This document shows, piece after piece, positions 54,012-63,211 of a DNA stretch of 64,000 bases. Under the pieces are notes generated by a model. The model ran no database searches. It saw nothing but the letters and a program-made list of their open reading frames with translations, and was not told where the DNA came from. The DNA is taken from NCBI RefSeq assembly GCF_029051645.1, contig NZ_JAACFS010000001.1, positions 916,261 through 980,260 on the forward strand, in the 5' to 3' direction. The position numbers and the translations under genes are program-made. Every line of letters begins with the position of its first letter. Positions within the stretch are counted from its first letter, which is position 1. This DNA is from Bradyrhizobium sp. CSA112. GTDB taxonomy: Bacteria > Pseudomonadota > Alphaproteobacteria > Rhizobiales > Xanthobacteraceae.

Positions 54012-55994
54012 TCACAGCCCCGTCGAGGCCGCGATCCGGAATTGAGCCAGCGCAATCAGCGGATCGGTCTGCAACATTTGGAATAGCTGCATCACCGGCA
54101 CCTTGCCGAGCGGCGTGAGCTTGATCGTGAGTGTTGTCCCCGGCGTCTCGATGAAGCGCGCCACCGAGTCCGCGAGCGCCTCTGCATCGGGATTGCTGAT
54201 CGCCGTTTTGGCGGCGCTGGCCCTGATGTCCTGGACGATGGCCTGCCGCGCCGCGTCGCGGCTGACGTTCTGCATCCTTGCATAGTGGGCGACCGCGAGA
54301 TCGACGCCACCCAAATCGCGCACCGTGAGCTCGATTCCGCCGGCCTCGATTTGCGTCGCCATCGCGGCTGCCTGAATCGGATTGATCGAGAACACCTCGC
54401 GCGGCACGTTGGCAAGCGAAACTCTTGCGGACGCTTTCAGCATGCCACCAAGCTCGACCGTCGCTGGCTCCAGCACGAATGAGCGTGATGCTTCGGTCCA
54501 TGCCGTGCCGAGATCGAGATCGATCGCCATCTTGTCGAGGCCCGCGGCGATCAGCATTCGCTGGCCGGGATGCGTCGTGTCGAGTGGGCCGGACATCTTC
54601 GCGGTCAGCCGCGCCTTGCTCGGGATCGGTCCGACGAACTGCCCCCAGTCGAGGTTGACGAGGTCGACGTTTATCAGTCTGCCGGTGTTCTTGTAGGGCG
54701 CAGTGAAGCCCTTGAGCTCGGCGCCCTCGAGCAGGGCAATCATGCCGAGCGCCTGGTCGGGCGGCGGCGGTTGCGCCGGGTTCGAGAACAGCGCGGTCAG
54801 GCGCAAGAGGCCTGCGATATCCAGGCTTTTGAGCGCGAAGCGGCTGAGCTTGATGGGACCCTGCGGCGTACGGCCGTCAAAACCTTCAATTGCAAATTCG
54901 CCGGTCTTTCCGTTCTCCAGACTAAAGCGCATCGACGCAAGCTTGAAGCCGCCCTCGGGCATGTCCATCGAAAAGCCACGCATCTCGGCGTTTCCAATGC
55001 GCATGCCCTCGTAGATCTTGGCCGCCCGCTCCATCATTTCGCGCGCCTGCGCCGGGGTGGGCTGGGCCGTGCCGGCCGGTATCGTTGCAAGGAGTGCAGC
55101 CAGTTGCAGCCGCGAGGGCCGTGCACCGATATCGTCGACCGTCAGCCCGTCGATGCGCACCTTTGGGCCTTGCCCCGAGCTGATCGTATAGGCGCCCGCG
55201 GTAATCTGCCGGTAGACGCGGTAGTATTGGTCGTCATTGGCTCGCTGCGGATCGAGGATTGTTGCGGCCGCGACGGCATCGACATCCTGTGCCGCGAGAT
55301 TTGCAAGGTCGCCGGTGACTTTCTCCGCCTTGCCCTTCGCTTGCGTGGTCCCTGTGAACGTCATTCGGTCGGCAGTGACGGCGGCGATCTTGCCGGCCTT
55401 GATGTCGCGCAGCGTGACGTTGGCGTAGGCGAATTCTCCGCTCCCCAGCGCCGGGTTTCCGGAGTTCATGGTGCCGGCGACACTGGGTACCGTGATCGAG
55501 GATGCGGTGAGCGCGCCAAGCTGTTCGATAAGAAACCGATATTGGTCGATCATCGAGGGCGATGCCGGCGGCCGCGGCAGGCTTGCCGGGCCGGAAAAAT
55601 CCTTCGCCGCGATCCGCGGCATCTTGTAGGTGACTTGCCAATCCGCCCCGGCGGTCATCCTGGCATTGAGTTCGAGGTCGATCGCCTCGATTGCATCGGC
55701 CGAGAATTGCGCCGCGTCCGGCTGACCGACCCCGGAGGCCGTGATGCTGGCGATCTTCACGCCTACCGGCGGCTGCGAGGCCGATTCAGTGGCGATATCG
55801 GCGATCTTGAGCGTGCGGCTGCGCAGGTCAAACGACACCTTGCCGTGGCTTGCCTTGCCGCCGCCAGCACGAATCTGCTCGAACGCGGCCGCAACCTCGC
55901 CTTCGATCCGATGCTGCGTGTAAAGCTCGAAGCCGAAGAAGCCGCCCACCGCGATCACGACCGCAGCGGCCAGGCCCATCAGTATCTTGACCAT
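54012..55994 (-). CDS. Large membrane-anchored protein of unknown function
   Basis: A 660-aa protein from ATG 55994 (MVKILMGLAAAVVIAVGGFF), with GGAG 8 bases upstream; other in-frame ATG are 56018 and 56039. One N-terminal membrane helix is followed by a long soluble part, expected in the periplasm, of beta-rich repeats (GKVSFDLRSRTLKIADIATE, VTLRDIKAGKIAAVTADRMT). The topology resembles AsmA-like or lipid-transfer proteins, but I do not recognise a family. It converges on aspS across a REPIN-like region. Function unknown. Confidence 0.82.
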   Translation of the reverse strand: MVKILMGLAAAVVIAVGGFFGFELYTQHRIEGEVAAAFEQIRAGGGKASHGKVSFDLRSRTLKIADIATESASQPPVGVKIASITASGVGQPDAAQFSADAIEAIDLELNARMTAGADWQVTYKMPRIAAKDFSGPASLPRPPASPSMIDQYRFLIEQLGALTASSITVPSVAGTMNSGNPALGSGEFAYANVTLRDIKAGKIAAVTADRMTFTGTTQAKGKAEKVTGDLANLAAQDVDAVAAATILDPQRANDDQYYRVYRQITAGAYTISSGQGPKVRIDGLTVDDIGARPSRLQLAALLATIPAGTAQPTPAQAREMMERAAKIYEGMRIGNAEMRGFSMDMPEGGFKLASMRFSLENGKTGEFAIEGFDGRTPQGPIKLSRFALKSLDIAGLLRLTALFSNPAQPPPPDQALGMIALLEGAELKGFTAPYKNTGRLINVDLVNLDWGQFVGPIPSKARLTAKMSGPLDTTHPGQRMLIAAGLDKMAIDLDLGTAWTEASRSFVLEPATVELGGMLKASARVSLANVPREVFSINPIQAAAMATQIEAGGIELTVRDLGGVDLAVAHYARMQNVSRDAARQAIVQDIRASAAKTAISNPDAEALADSVARFIETPGTTLTIKLTPLGKVPVMQLFQMLQTDPLIALAQFRIAASTGL

Positions 55995-56253
55995 CAGTTG
56001 TGCTCCGGACGCCGACATTGCGGGAGGCGAAACTGCCATATGTCGGTCAAGGGAAGGGGGTAGAGAGGAAAATATGCTACCGGCTTTGGCGCTTTCCGTC
56101 GATGCCCCCTGTTGATGGGGACGCTTTCGGATGTTGCATCCAAGTGGCTGCCCGTGCTTCACATCCGGGTCAATCTGCCGCAAAACTGACGGTTCGAATA
56201 AAGACCAGCCTCGGCACGTAATTCGGGGCCGTGGAAGCCCGTGGGGGGAGTGC

Positions 56254-58563
56254 ATGTCGTCCTATTCTGAAGATCTCCGCTCCGCGGCGCTCGCGTACCA
56301 CCAGCTGCCGCGCCCGGGTAAACTCGAGATACAAGCCACCAAGCCGCTCGCCAACCAGCGCGATCTCGCGCTCGCCTATTCGCCTGGCGTCGCTGCAGCC
56401 TGCACCGAGATCGCCAACAATCCGGCCGAAGCGGCGGCGCTGACCTCACGGGCCAACCTGGTCGCCGTGGTCTCCAACGGTACCGCGGTGTTGGGGCTCG
56501 GCAACATCGGTCCCTTGGCCTCGAAGCCCGTCATGGAGGGCAAGGCAGTCCTGTTCAAGAAATTCGCCGGGATCGACGTCTTCGACATCGAGATTGCCGC
56601 TGACACCATCGAGCGCGTGGTCGAGACGGTGGCGGCGCTGGAGCCGACCTTCGGCGGCATCAATCTCGAGGACATCAAGGGACCGGAGTGCTTTGAGATC
56701 GAGGCGCAGCTCAAGGAGCGCATGAAGATCCCGGTGTTTCACGACGACCAGCATGGCACGGCCATCATCGTCGGAGCCGCCATCGTCAATGGGCTGCTGT
56801 TGAACGGCAAGAAGCTGGCTGATGTGAAGATCGTCTGCTCGGGTGCGGGTGCGGCGGCGATCGCGTGCCTCAACTTGCTCGTGTCGATGGGCGCGCAGCG
56901 CAAGAACATCTGGGTCTGCGACATCGACGGCGTGGTGCATGAGGGCCGCAATACGCTGATGGATCGCTGGAAGGCGGTCTATGCCCAGAAGACCAATGCC
57001 CGCGTGCTGGCCGATGTGATCGGCGGCGCCGATATCTTCTTAGGACTTTCAGCGCCGAACGTGCTGACCCCTGATATGGTCAAGTCGATGGCCGATCAGC
57101 CATTGGTGATGGCGCTGGCCAATCCGAATCCGGAAATCATGCCGGAGGAGGCGCGCAAGGTGCGCCCCGATGCCATGATCTGCACCGGGCGTTCCGACTT
57201 CCCGAACCAGGTCAACAACGTCCTGTGCTTTCCGTTCATCTTCCGCGGCGCGCTCGATGTCGGTGCCACCGGGATCAACGAGGAAATGAAACATGCAGCG
57301 GTCGACGCGATCGCGCAGCTCGCGCGCGATCCGCCGTCGGATGCCGTAGCCCAGGGTTTTGACAGCGGCGAGGCGCAAGGGTTCGGCCCAGGCTCGCTGA
57401 TCCCGAGCCCGTTCGATCCGCGGCTGATCCTGCGTATCGCGCCGGCCGTGGCGAAGGCTGCGATGGACTCCGGCGTGGCCACGCGCCCGATCAAGAATTT
57501 CGAGGAATATACCGCGCTCCTGGAACGCTTCGCGTTCCGTTCCGGCCTCGTCATGAAGCCGGTGTTCGCCAAGGCCAAGACCCAGCCGGTTCGCGTGATC
57601 TATGCCGAGGGCGAGGACCAGCGCGTGCTCCGCGCCACGCAGGTCGTGCTGGAAGAGAAACTGGCGCGGCCGATCCTGGTCGGGCGGCCTTCCGTGGTCG
57701 AAGCAAGGATCAAGCGGTTCGGCCTCTCGATCAAGGCCGGGCAGGATTTCGACCTCGTCAATCCCGAGGACGATCCGCGCTATCGCTCCTATGTGCAGAC
57801 CTATATCGACGTGGCTGGAAGGCGCGGCGTCACGCCCGAGGCCGCGCGCACCGTGGTTCGCACCAACAATACCGTCATCGCAGCCCTTGCGGTGGTGCGC
57901 GGCGAAGCCGACGCCATGATTTGCGGCGTCGAAGGCCGCTATATGAGCCATCTGCGCCATGTCCGCGAGATCATCGGCTTCCTGCCCGGCGTCAGCGATT
58001 TCGCGGCGCTGGCGATGATGATTACCACCAAGGGCTCCTATTTCATCGCCGATACCCAGGTGCGGCCCAATCCGAGCGCCGAAGAACTCGCAGAGATGGC
58101 TTCGCTCGCGGCGATCCATGTGCAGCGCTTCAACATGAAGCCTCGCGTCGCGTTCGTGTCACATTCCGACTTCGGCAGTTATGACAGCGACTCCTCGCGC
58201 AAAATGCGCCGCGCCACCGCGCTTCTGAAGGAGAAGCATCCGGAGATCGAGGCCGACGGCGAGATGCAGGGCGATACCGCGCTCTCGGCCGCGGCGCGCA
58301 AGCTCGTGCTGCCGCACTCCAAGCTGGAAGGCGACGCCAATATCCTGATCATGCCGAACCTCGACACCGCGAATGTCGCCTACCAGATGATCAAGACGCT
58401 GGCGGACGCGCTGCCGGTGGGACCGATCCTGATCGGTCCGGCGCGCCCGGCGCATATTCTGACCCCCGGGGTGACAGCGCGCGGCATTCTCAACATGACG
58501 GCGGTGGCCGCCGTCGAAGCCCAGGAGCGCGCCGGCCGTCAGCAGCCGACCTTGTTCGGATAG
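56254..58563 (+). CDS. maeB: NADP-dependent malic enzyme fused to a phosphotransacetylase-like domain
   Basis: A bifunctional-looking protein of 769 aa from ATG 56254 ([20 protein letters not shown]) after GGGGGGAGTGC; the frame is open 41 codons upstream. The N-terminal malic enzyme (to about residue 425) shows [44 protein letters not shown] and the nucleotide loop [13 protein letters not shown]. From about 435 a phosphotransacetylase-like domain follows ([20 protein letters not shown] to the C-terminus); in rhizobial relatives it does not transfer acetyl but mediates acetyl-CoA inhibition and oligomerisation. It makes pyruvate and NADPH from malate. Confidence 0.95.
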   Translation: MSSYSEDLRSAALAYHQLPRPGKLEIQATKPLANQRDLALAYSPGVAAACTEIANNPAEAAALTSRANLVAVVSNGTAVLGLGNIGPLASKPVMEGKAVLFKKFAGIDVFDIEIAADTIERVVETVAALEPTFGGINLEDIKGPECFEIEAQLKERMKIPVFHDDQHGTAIIVGAAIVNGLLLNGKKLADVKIVCSGAGAAAIACLNLLVSMGAQRKNIWVCDIDGVVHEGRNTLMDRWKAVYAQKTNARVLADVIGGADIFLGLSAPNVLTPDMVKSMADQPLVMALANPNPEIMPEEARKVRPDAMICTGRSDFPNQVNNVLCFPFIFRGALDVGATGINEEMKHAAVDAIAQLARDPPSDAVAQGFDSGEAQGFGPGSLIPSPFDPRLILRIAPAVAKAAMDSGVATRPIKNFEEYTALLERFAFRSGLVMKPVFAKAKTQPVRVIYAEGEDQRVLRATQVVLEEKLARPILVGRPSVVEARIKRFGLSIKAGQDFDLVNPEDDPRYRSYVQTYIDVAGRRGVTPEAARTVVRTNNTVIAALAVVRGEADAMICGVEGRYMSHLRHVREIIGFLPGVSDFAALAMMITTKGSYFIADTQVRPNPSAEELAEMASLAAIHVQRFNMKPRVAFVSHSDFGSYDSDSSRKMRRATALLKEKHPEIEADGEMQGDTALSAAARKLVLPHSKLEGDANILIMPNLDTANVAYQMIKTLADALPVGPILIGPARPAHILTPGVTARGILNMTAVAAVEAQERAGRQQPTLFG

Positions 58564-58612
58564 ATTCCGGTTCAGATTGAATCAAAATCGGGATCTAGCC
58601 TTTTGTTCTGAC

Positions 58613-58679
58613 GCGTTTTCTTCGCGCGAGCCGCTACCGGCCCCGGATCAAGTCCGGGGCTGGCTTCGCGCGAAAACGC
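58613..58679 (-). repeat. Intergenic hairpin repeat with GCGTTTTC ends, copy 2
   Basis: Reverse-orientation copy of the 11648-11691 element. The ends are GCGTTTTC (58613-58620) and GAAAACGC (58672-58679). The middle is longer and holds its own hairpin, GCCCCGGA and TCCGGGGC, around TCAAG. The flank also agrees (ACGCGTTTTCTTCGCG here; CGCGTTAAGAAAACGCG in copy 1). Confidence 0.7.
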
Positions 58680-58850
58680 TATGATCAAGAAAGCGCCTTG
58701 GTTCTGCTTCTATCGGGAGGTCTGGTTGGGGCGCGCGCAGGTTCCTGCGCGGATGGTTTCGATTTGAGCGTTTGAAAAGCGGAGACGAAACGCCCATAAT
58801 CGTTTCGCGCCGCCTGCTACCTTTGCTTGCAATTCAGTGAGGCCGATCCC

Positions 58851-59303
58851 ATGCCAGCGTTAGTCACCTTCGGGCGAGTTCTGTTCGCCGTCCTCTTCAT
58901 GTACACGGGAGCGACCAAGCTCTTCGCCATACAGCAGACGGCGGACTTCATTGCATCCAAGGTGACCATTCCGGCGCTGCTTGCGCCCTATACCTCGCAG
59001 CTCGAAACTATGGCGGGCATGCCGATGCCGCAATTGCTGGCGTTTGGCGTCGGCGGCTTCGAGATTCTCGCCGGCCTGATGATAGCGGTCAATTTCGGCG
59101 CGCGCTTCTTCGCGATCCTGCTGATCTTCTTCGTGCTCGCCACGACCTTCTATTTCCACGATTTCTGGAATCAGCCGGCGCCCGAAAATGCCACGACGTT
59201 GATCGAGGCTCTGAAGAACCTGTCGATCATCGGTGCCCTGTTCATGATCGCGGGCTACGGCAAGGGTCCGCGGCCGAATGAGCCGGCCTACGGGGACATT
59301 TAA
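58851..59303 (+). CDS. DoxX family membrane protein
   Basis: A 150-aa protein with four membrane helices from ATG 58851 (MPALVTFGRVLFAVLFMYTG); an upstream TTG or ATG adds eight residues. The DoxX core includes FGVGGFEILAGLMIAVNFGARF and the YFHDFWNQP loop. DoxX-like proteins sit in membrane redox complexes (for example with thiosulfate:quinone or superoxide-related systems), and their role varies. It converges on the TRAP permease gene, 8 bases away. Confidence 0.88.
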   Translation: MPALVTFGRVLFAVLFMYTGATKLFAIQQTADFIASKVTIPALLAPYTSQLETMAGMPMPQLLAFGVGGFEILAGLMIAVNFGARFFAILLIFFVLATTFYFHDFWNQPAPENATTLIEALKNLSIIGALFMIAGYGKGPRPNEPAYGDI

Positions 59304-59310
59304 GCCGCGC

Positions 59311-60729
59311 TCAGAAATTCCGGATCGCAATGCGCGGGCCATCGAGTGCTGCGGCCGCATTCTGCGGCGGCGCGACGTGTTCGATCTGCGCGGTGCGCGC
59401 CGCTATCCTGCGCGCCTGCAGCCATTGCGGGAACCACATCGCGATCGCAGGGAAGGCCAGCACCAGGACCACGCAGACGCACTGGATGACCATGAAGTCG
59501 GCCATGCCGCGGTAGATCATTCTCAGGTTCCACTCCTTGACGACCTGCTTGAGATAATAGGCTGACATGGCGACCGGCGGAGACAGGAAGGCGGTCTGCA
59601 GCACGACCGCGACGAGGCAACCGAACCAGACCATGTCGTAGCCCAGGCCCTTGGCCACCGGCGCCAGCATCGGCAGGAAGATGAACACGATGGCCGGCCA
59701 TTCGAATGGCCAGCCGAGCAGGAAGATCAGGCCTAGCAGCAGGGACATGGTGCCCCAGGCCGGCAACGGCGAGGCCAGCAAGGCATTGGTCATCCAGGTT
59801 GCCGTGCCGAGCCATGAGAAGACCGAACCGAACACGTTGGAAGCTACCGCGAGGAGGAGCACCATGCTGGTCGTTGCAAGTGTGCCGTAGCAGGCATCCA
59901 GCAACCCGCGCCACGAGAACCGGCCGTAGGCAATGACGAGGACGATTGACCCCAGTGCGCCAAACGCCGCGGCCTCTGCCGCCGTTGTGATTCCGGCGAG
60001 GATGGCGCCGAGGGTCAGGATCGTCAGTACTGTAACCGGCACAAGACCGACCACACACTCCCACAGCACGATCCGCATTGAATCGGGCCGGTCCTCGATC
60101 GGCACGGGCGGGCCGAGCTTCGGATTGAAGTGAGAGCGTATCAAGGTGTAGGCAATGAACATGGCGGACAGCAGGAAGCCCGGGCCGAAGGCGGCCGCAT
60201 AGAGATCGATAATCGAGATATCCAGCACGGGCGCCATGACGACCAGCATCACCGACGGCGGGATCAGGATGCCAAGCGTGCCGCCGGCCGCAATAGCGCC
60301 GGCCGACATGCGCACGTCATAACCCGCCCGGATCATCATCGGCCCGGCCATGATGCCGAGGAGCGTAACCGTCGCGCCGACGGTTCCGGCGGCGATGCCG
60401 AACAGCGTCGCTGTGAGGATGACGACCACGTAGAGCGCGCCATTGATCGGTGCAAACAGGTCGCGGAACGCTTTGAAAAGTCGCTCCATCAGTCCGGCCT
60501 GATCGCAGATGAACCCCATCAGAATGAACATCGGAACTGCGACGAGTTCGTCCTGCTTCATGAGGCCAATGGTCTGGAGGTAGGCGAGGTTGAAGACCCG
60601 CTCGCCCATGCCGACGTAGCCGAACATCAGCGCTAGAAACAGCAGCGTGAAGCTGATCGGCAGGCCGATGAAGATCGCTCCCAGCATCACAAGGAGCATG
60701 ACAAGTCCGAGAAGTTCGAGTCCCGTCAT
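59311..60729 (-). CDS. TRAP transporter large permease, DctM-like
   Basis: A 472-aa sodium-coupled permease from ATG 60729 (MTGLELLGLVMLLVMLGAIF); the frame is open further up. About 12 membrane helices are visible, with the family motifs GTVGATVTLLGIMAGPMMIR and GGTLGILIPPSVMLVVMAPV. It overlaps the dctQ-like stop as ATGA (60726-60729). With DctQ and DctP it forms a tripartite importer for organic acids or similar; the solute cannot be assigned. Confidence 0.94.
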   Translation of the reverse strand: MTGLELLGLVMLLVMLGAIFIGLPISFTLLFLALMFGYVGMGERVFNLAYLQTIGLMKQDELVAVPMFILMGFICDQAGLMERLFKAFRDLFAPINGALYVVVILTATLFGIAAGTVGATVTLLGIMAGPMMIRAGYDVRMSAGAIAAGGTLGILIPPSVMLVVMAPVLDISIIDLYAAAFGPGFLLSAMFIAYTLIRSHFNPKLGPPVPIEDRPDSMRIVLWECVVGLVPVTVLTILTLGAILAGITTAAEAAAFGALGSIVLVIAYGRFSWRGLLDACYGTLATTSMVLLLAVASNVFGSVFSWLGTATWMTNALLASPLPAWGTMSLLLGLIFLLGWPFEWPAIVFIFLPMLAPVAKGLGYDMVWFGCLVAVVLQTAFLSPPVAMSAYYLKQVVKEWNLRMIYRGMADFMVIQCVCVVLVLAFPAIAMWFPQWLQARRIAARTAQIEHVAPPQNAAAALDGPRIAIRNF

Positions 60730-61319
60730 ATCTCGATCTTTTCTCTGTGCACGAACTCGCGCCCGAACTGGACCTGGTACCAGCACTTCAGTACTTCGGA
60801 GATGCCCTGGATCATGAGAAGAAGGGCTGCCAGGGGGATCGTGGCCCGGAACGGCCACATGATCGCGCGCCACACGCTTTCCTGCGAGCGCTCGCCGGTG
60901 TCATAGGAGTGCAAGGCGTCGTCAATGCTGATCAGCATGAATGTGATCATGGCCGGATAAAAGAATAACAAGTAGGAGATCAGGTCGACGACGCCCTTCT
61001 TTCGCTCCGAGTAATTCTCCCAATAGATGTCGGTGCGAACGTGTGCGCCTTTCAACAGCGCATATGCGGCTCCGAGCATGAAGGCCGAACCATTGGCCAT
61101 GAAGCTCGACTCATAAACCCAAACGGTCGGCGCGTTGAATCCGTAGCGCATGACGACCTCGTAGGAGATCGTCACCATCAGAAACAGCATCGTTAGAGCA
61201 ATGAGCCTGCCGGTCACGTCGGTGAAGCGGTCGATCGCCCGTATAATCGCATAAAAGGCGCGCGGGAACTCGCCGCCCGGATTGCCCGGGACCGAAGCAC
61301 TGCTGGTGTCCGCCGCCAT
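60726..61319 (-). CDS. TRAP transporter small permease, DctQ-like
   Basis: A 197-aa membrane protein with four helices (IRAIDRFTDVTGRLIALTML, SYEVVMRYGFNAPTVWVYES), the DctQ pattern. The start is ATG 61319 (MAADTSSASVPG) after AGGAGTGATC; an in-frame GTG at 61325 sits too close to the site. It is 70 bases downstream of dctP and overlaps dctM by 4 bases, giving the order P-Q-M. Confidence 0.9.
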   Translation of the reverse strand: MAADTSSASVPGNPGGEFPRAFYAIIRAIDRFTDVTGRLIALTMLFLMVTISYEVVMRYGFNAPTVWVYESSFMANGSAFMLGAAYALLKGAHVRTDIYWENYSERKKGVVDLISYLLFFYPAMITFMLISIDDALHSYDTGERSQESVWRAIMWPFRATIPLAALLLMIQGISEVLKCWYQVQFGREFVHREKIEI

Positions 61320-61389
61320 GATCACTCCTCTTCATACGGTGCTGGCGTCCGGCGGTTCGGACGCCAGCAGCTGCGCTACTACGGAGAGA

Positions 61390-62511
61390 TCATTTCTTGG
61401 TCAGGTAGATCTTGTTCTTCCAGTAATACTCGCCGGCAAAGTTGTACGGCGGGAACCAGGAGAGCTTGAACGGCACGATCTGTTCGGCATAGGCCTTCTG
61501 ACTGTCGATGACCTTCCGATAGAACGGGTTCTTCGCTGCATGCTCGGCCTGAATCTTTTCCCACTCGTCGAGGAAGTTCTTCAGGATCTCGTCGGGCGTG
61601 CGATGCATCTGGACGCCCGCCTTGATCAGGTCCTGGCAAGCATGCGCCGTCTCGCGGTTGAAGGCGAAGTTGCGCTGTGTCGTAGCGTAAACGCTCGCCA
61701 CCTTGATGATCTCCTGCAGATCAGGCGTGAGCTTCTTCCAGACGTCACCGTTGATCATCAACTGGCCGCCGGTGACGGGCTCGTGCATGCCCGGCGTGTA
61801 GTAGTGCTTGGCGACCTGGTGCAGACCGAGTTTCTTGTCTTCCTCGCAGTTGATCCATTCGGCGCCCTCGATCACGCCGCGCTCCATCGCCGGCACGATC
61901 TCGCCGCCGGGAATGGTGACGACCGACACGCCGAGCCTGCCGTAGGTCTCCGCGCCGATGCCGTAGATCCGGTACTTCAAGCCCTTGAGATCACTGAGGC
62001 TGTTGATCTCTTTCTTGAACCAGCCCATTCCCTGCGGGTAGTCGGTCGGGATCGGGAAGCCGACGACGTTCAGCTTGAGGACGTCGCGGTAGAACTCGTC
62101 GAGCAGCTTCATGCCGCCGCCGTCATAGTACCAGGCCCAGTAGTCCGAGCCGTCCATGCCGTATAGCGGGCCGTGCGACATCGGTATCGTCGCGGTGTTG
62201 CGGCCAAGAATATAGCCGAACGGGCCCATACCGACGTCGAGCACGTTCTTGGAGGTGGCGTCGAACACCTCGAACGGGGGCACGATCGCGCCCGCCGGAA
62301 GCGTCTCGATCTTGAGACGTCCGGCCGTCATTTTCTCGACGGTCTCCGCCCACAATTTGAAGATGAGATGGAAGTTCGAGGATGCGGGGTGGGTCGACTG
62401 ACCCTTCAGTACTAACGGCTTTTCTGTGGTTTGAGCCTGAACCGGCTGAGCTAACACGGTGACCGTTGCAAGAGTCACCGCTGCAATCATGGTTGAAGCG
62501 TACCTCAACAT
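61390..62511 (-). CDS. TRAP transporter solute-binding protein, DctP-like
   Basis: A 373-aa periplasmic binding protein. The signal peptide (MLRYASTMIAAVTLATVTVL, cleaved near VQAQT) is followed by the DctP fold (WAETVEKMTAGRLKIETLPA, DLKGLKYRIYGIGAETYGRL) with an Arg in the position that usually binds a carboxylate, and CEEDKKLGLHQVAKHYYTP. Solutes of relatives include mannitol, keto acids and aromatic acids; this one is undetermined. It is first in the P-Q-M operon. Confidence 0.93.
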   Translation of the reverse strand: MLRYASTMIAAVTLATVTVLAQPVQAQTTEKPLVLKGQSTHPASSNFHLIFKLWAETVEKMTAGRLKIETLPAGAIVPPFEVFDATSKNVLDVGMGPFGYILGRNTATIPMSHGPLYGMDGSDYWAWYYDGGGMKLLDEFYRDVLKLNVVGFPIPTDYPQGMGWFKKEINSLSDLKGLKYRIYGIGAETYGRLGVSVVTIPGGEIVPAMERGVIEGAEWINCEEDKKLGLHQVAKHYYTPGMHEPVTGGQLMINGDVWKKLTPDLQEIIKVASVYATTQRNFAFNRETAHACQDLIKAGVQMHRTPDEILKNFLDEWEKIQAEHAAKNPFYRKVIDSQKAYAEQIVPFKLSWFPPYNFAGEYYWKNKIYLTKK

Positions 62512-62640
62512 GTCGTGGTCCTCCCGATGATGATTTGTATTTTGTTTTTCTTTTCAGGTTGGAACCGCGGCCGCGTACTGTCAAGCGATCTCTGGCCGAG
62601 CTGGCTTACGGCGAGGCTGATTGTACGAAAGGATGACGCC

Positions 62641-63198
62641 CTAGGCGTTGCGCCGCCACGGCGTGACGGTGACTTGGTGGGCGGCGTCGAGCATCTGCGG
62701 TTCGCCGGCGTGCAGCCCATGCGCGGCCAGGATGTTCTGCGGAGAACGCGCGGGCACGCCGGGGAAGCAAGGTTCGCCGCCGGGAAGGCGGACATGCGGC
62801 GCCACCGAGAGCCAGAACTCGTCGTAGCGGTCCATGAACATGCCGAACACGCCGGGGCCGCCGATCACGGCGACGGTGCCGGCGTCAACGCCGGCATGAT
62901 GGCAGGCGGCTTCGAACGACGCGCCCGCTGGATTCCATAGGGTCGATTTCGAATTGGCCGGGTCGGGCGCGATCGCGTCTACCTTCCGCGTCAGGATGAT
63001 CCGCCTGCGCCGCGGCGAGTTCGGCTGGTCTTCGTAGGAATTGCGGCCGTGCAGGATCAGATCGGCGCGGTCGAGGGCGGCTGTGAAGAACGCCTTGTCG
63101 CCCTCGAACTTCAATTCGTCAGGCATGACGTTGCGCGCATCCGCCAACATGCCGTCCGCGGAGACGATGACATAGCCCTCGATACGCAGCGCCGGCAC
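62641..63198 (-). CDS. Dihydrofolate reductase-like / RibD C-terminal domain protein
   Basis: A 185-aa protein starting at GTG 63198 (VPALRIEGYVIVSADGMLAD). The RibD_C/DHFR-like reductase fold is indicated by DLILHGRNSYEDQPNSPRRR, VAVIGGPGVFGMFMDRYDEF and a C-terminal TVTPWRR. Such proteins reduce pterin-like or unknown substrates. No strong ribosome-binding site is seen. It is 13 bases from the deacetylase gene on the same strand, so the two are probably co-transcribed. Confidence 0.85.
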   Translation of the reverse strand: MPALRIEGYVIVSADGMLADARNVMPDELKFEGDKAFFTAALDRADLILHGRNSYEDQPNSPRRRRIILTRKVDAIAPDPANSKSTLWNPAGASFEAACHHAGVDAGTVAVIGGPGVFGMFMDRYDEFWLSVAPHVRLPGGEPCFPGVPARSPQNILAAHGLHAGEPQMLDAAHQVTVTPWRRNA

Positions 63199-63211
63199 GT
63201 GTCGCGCCGCG

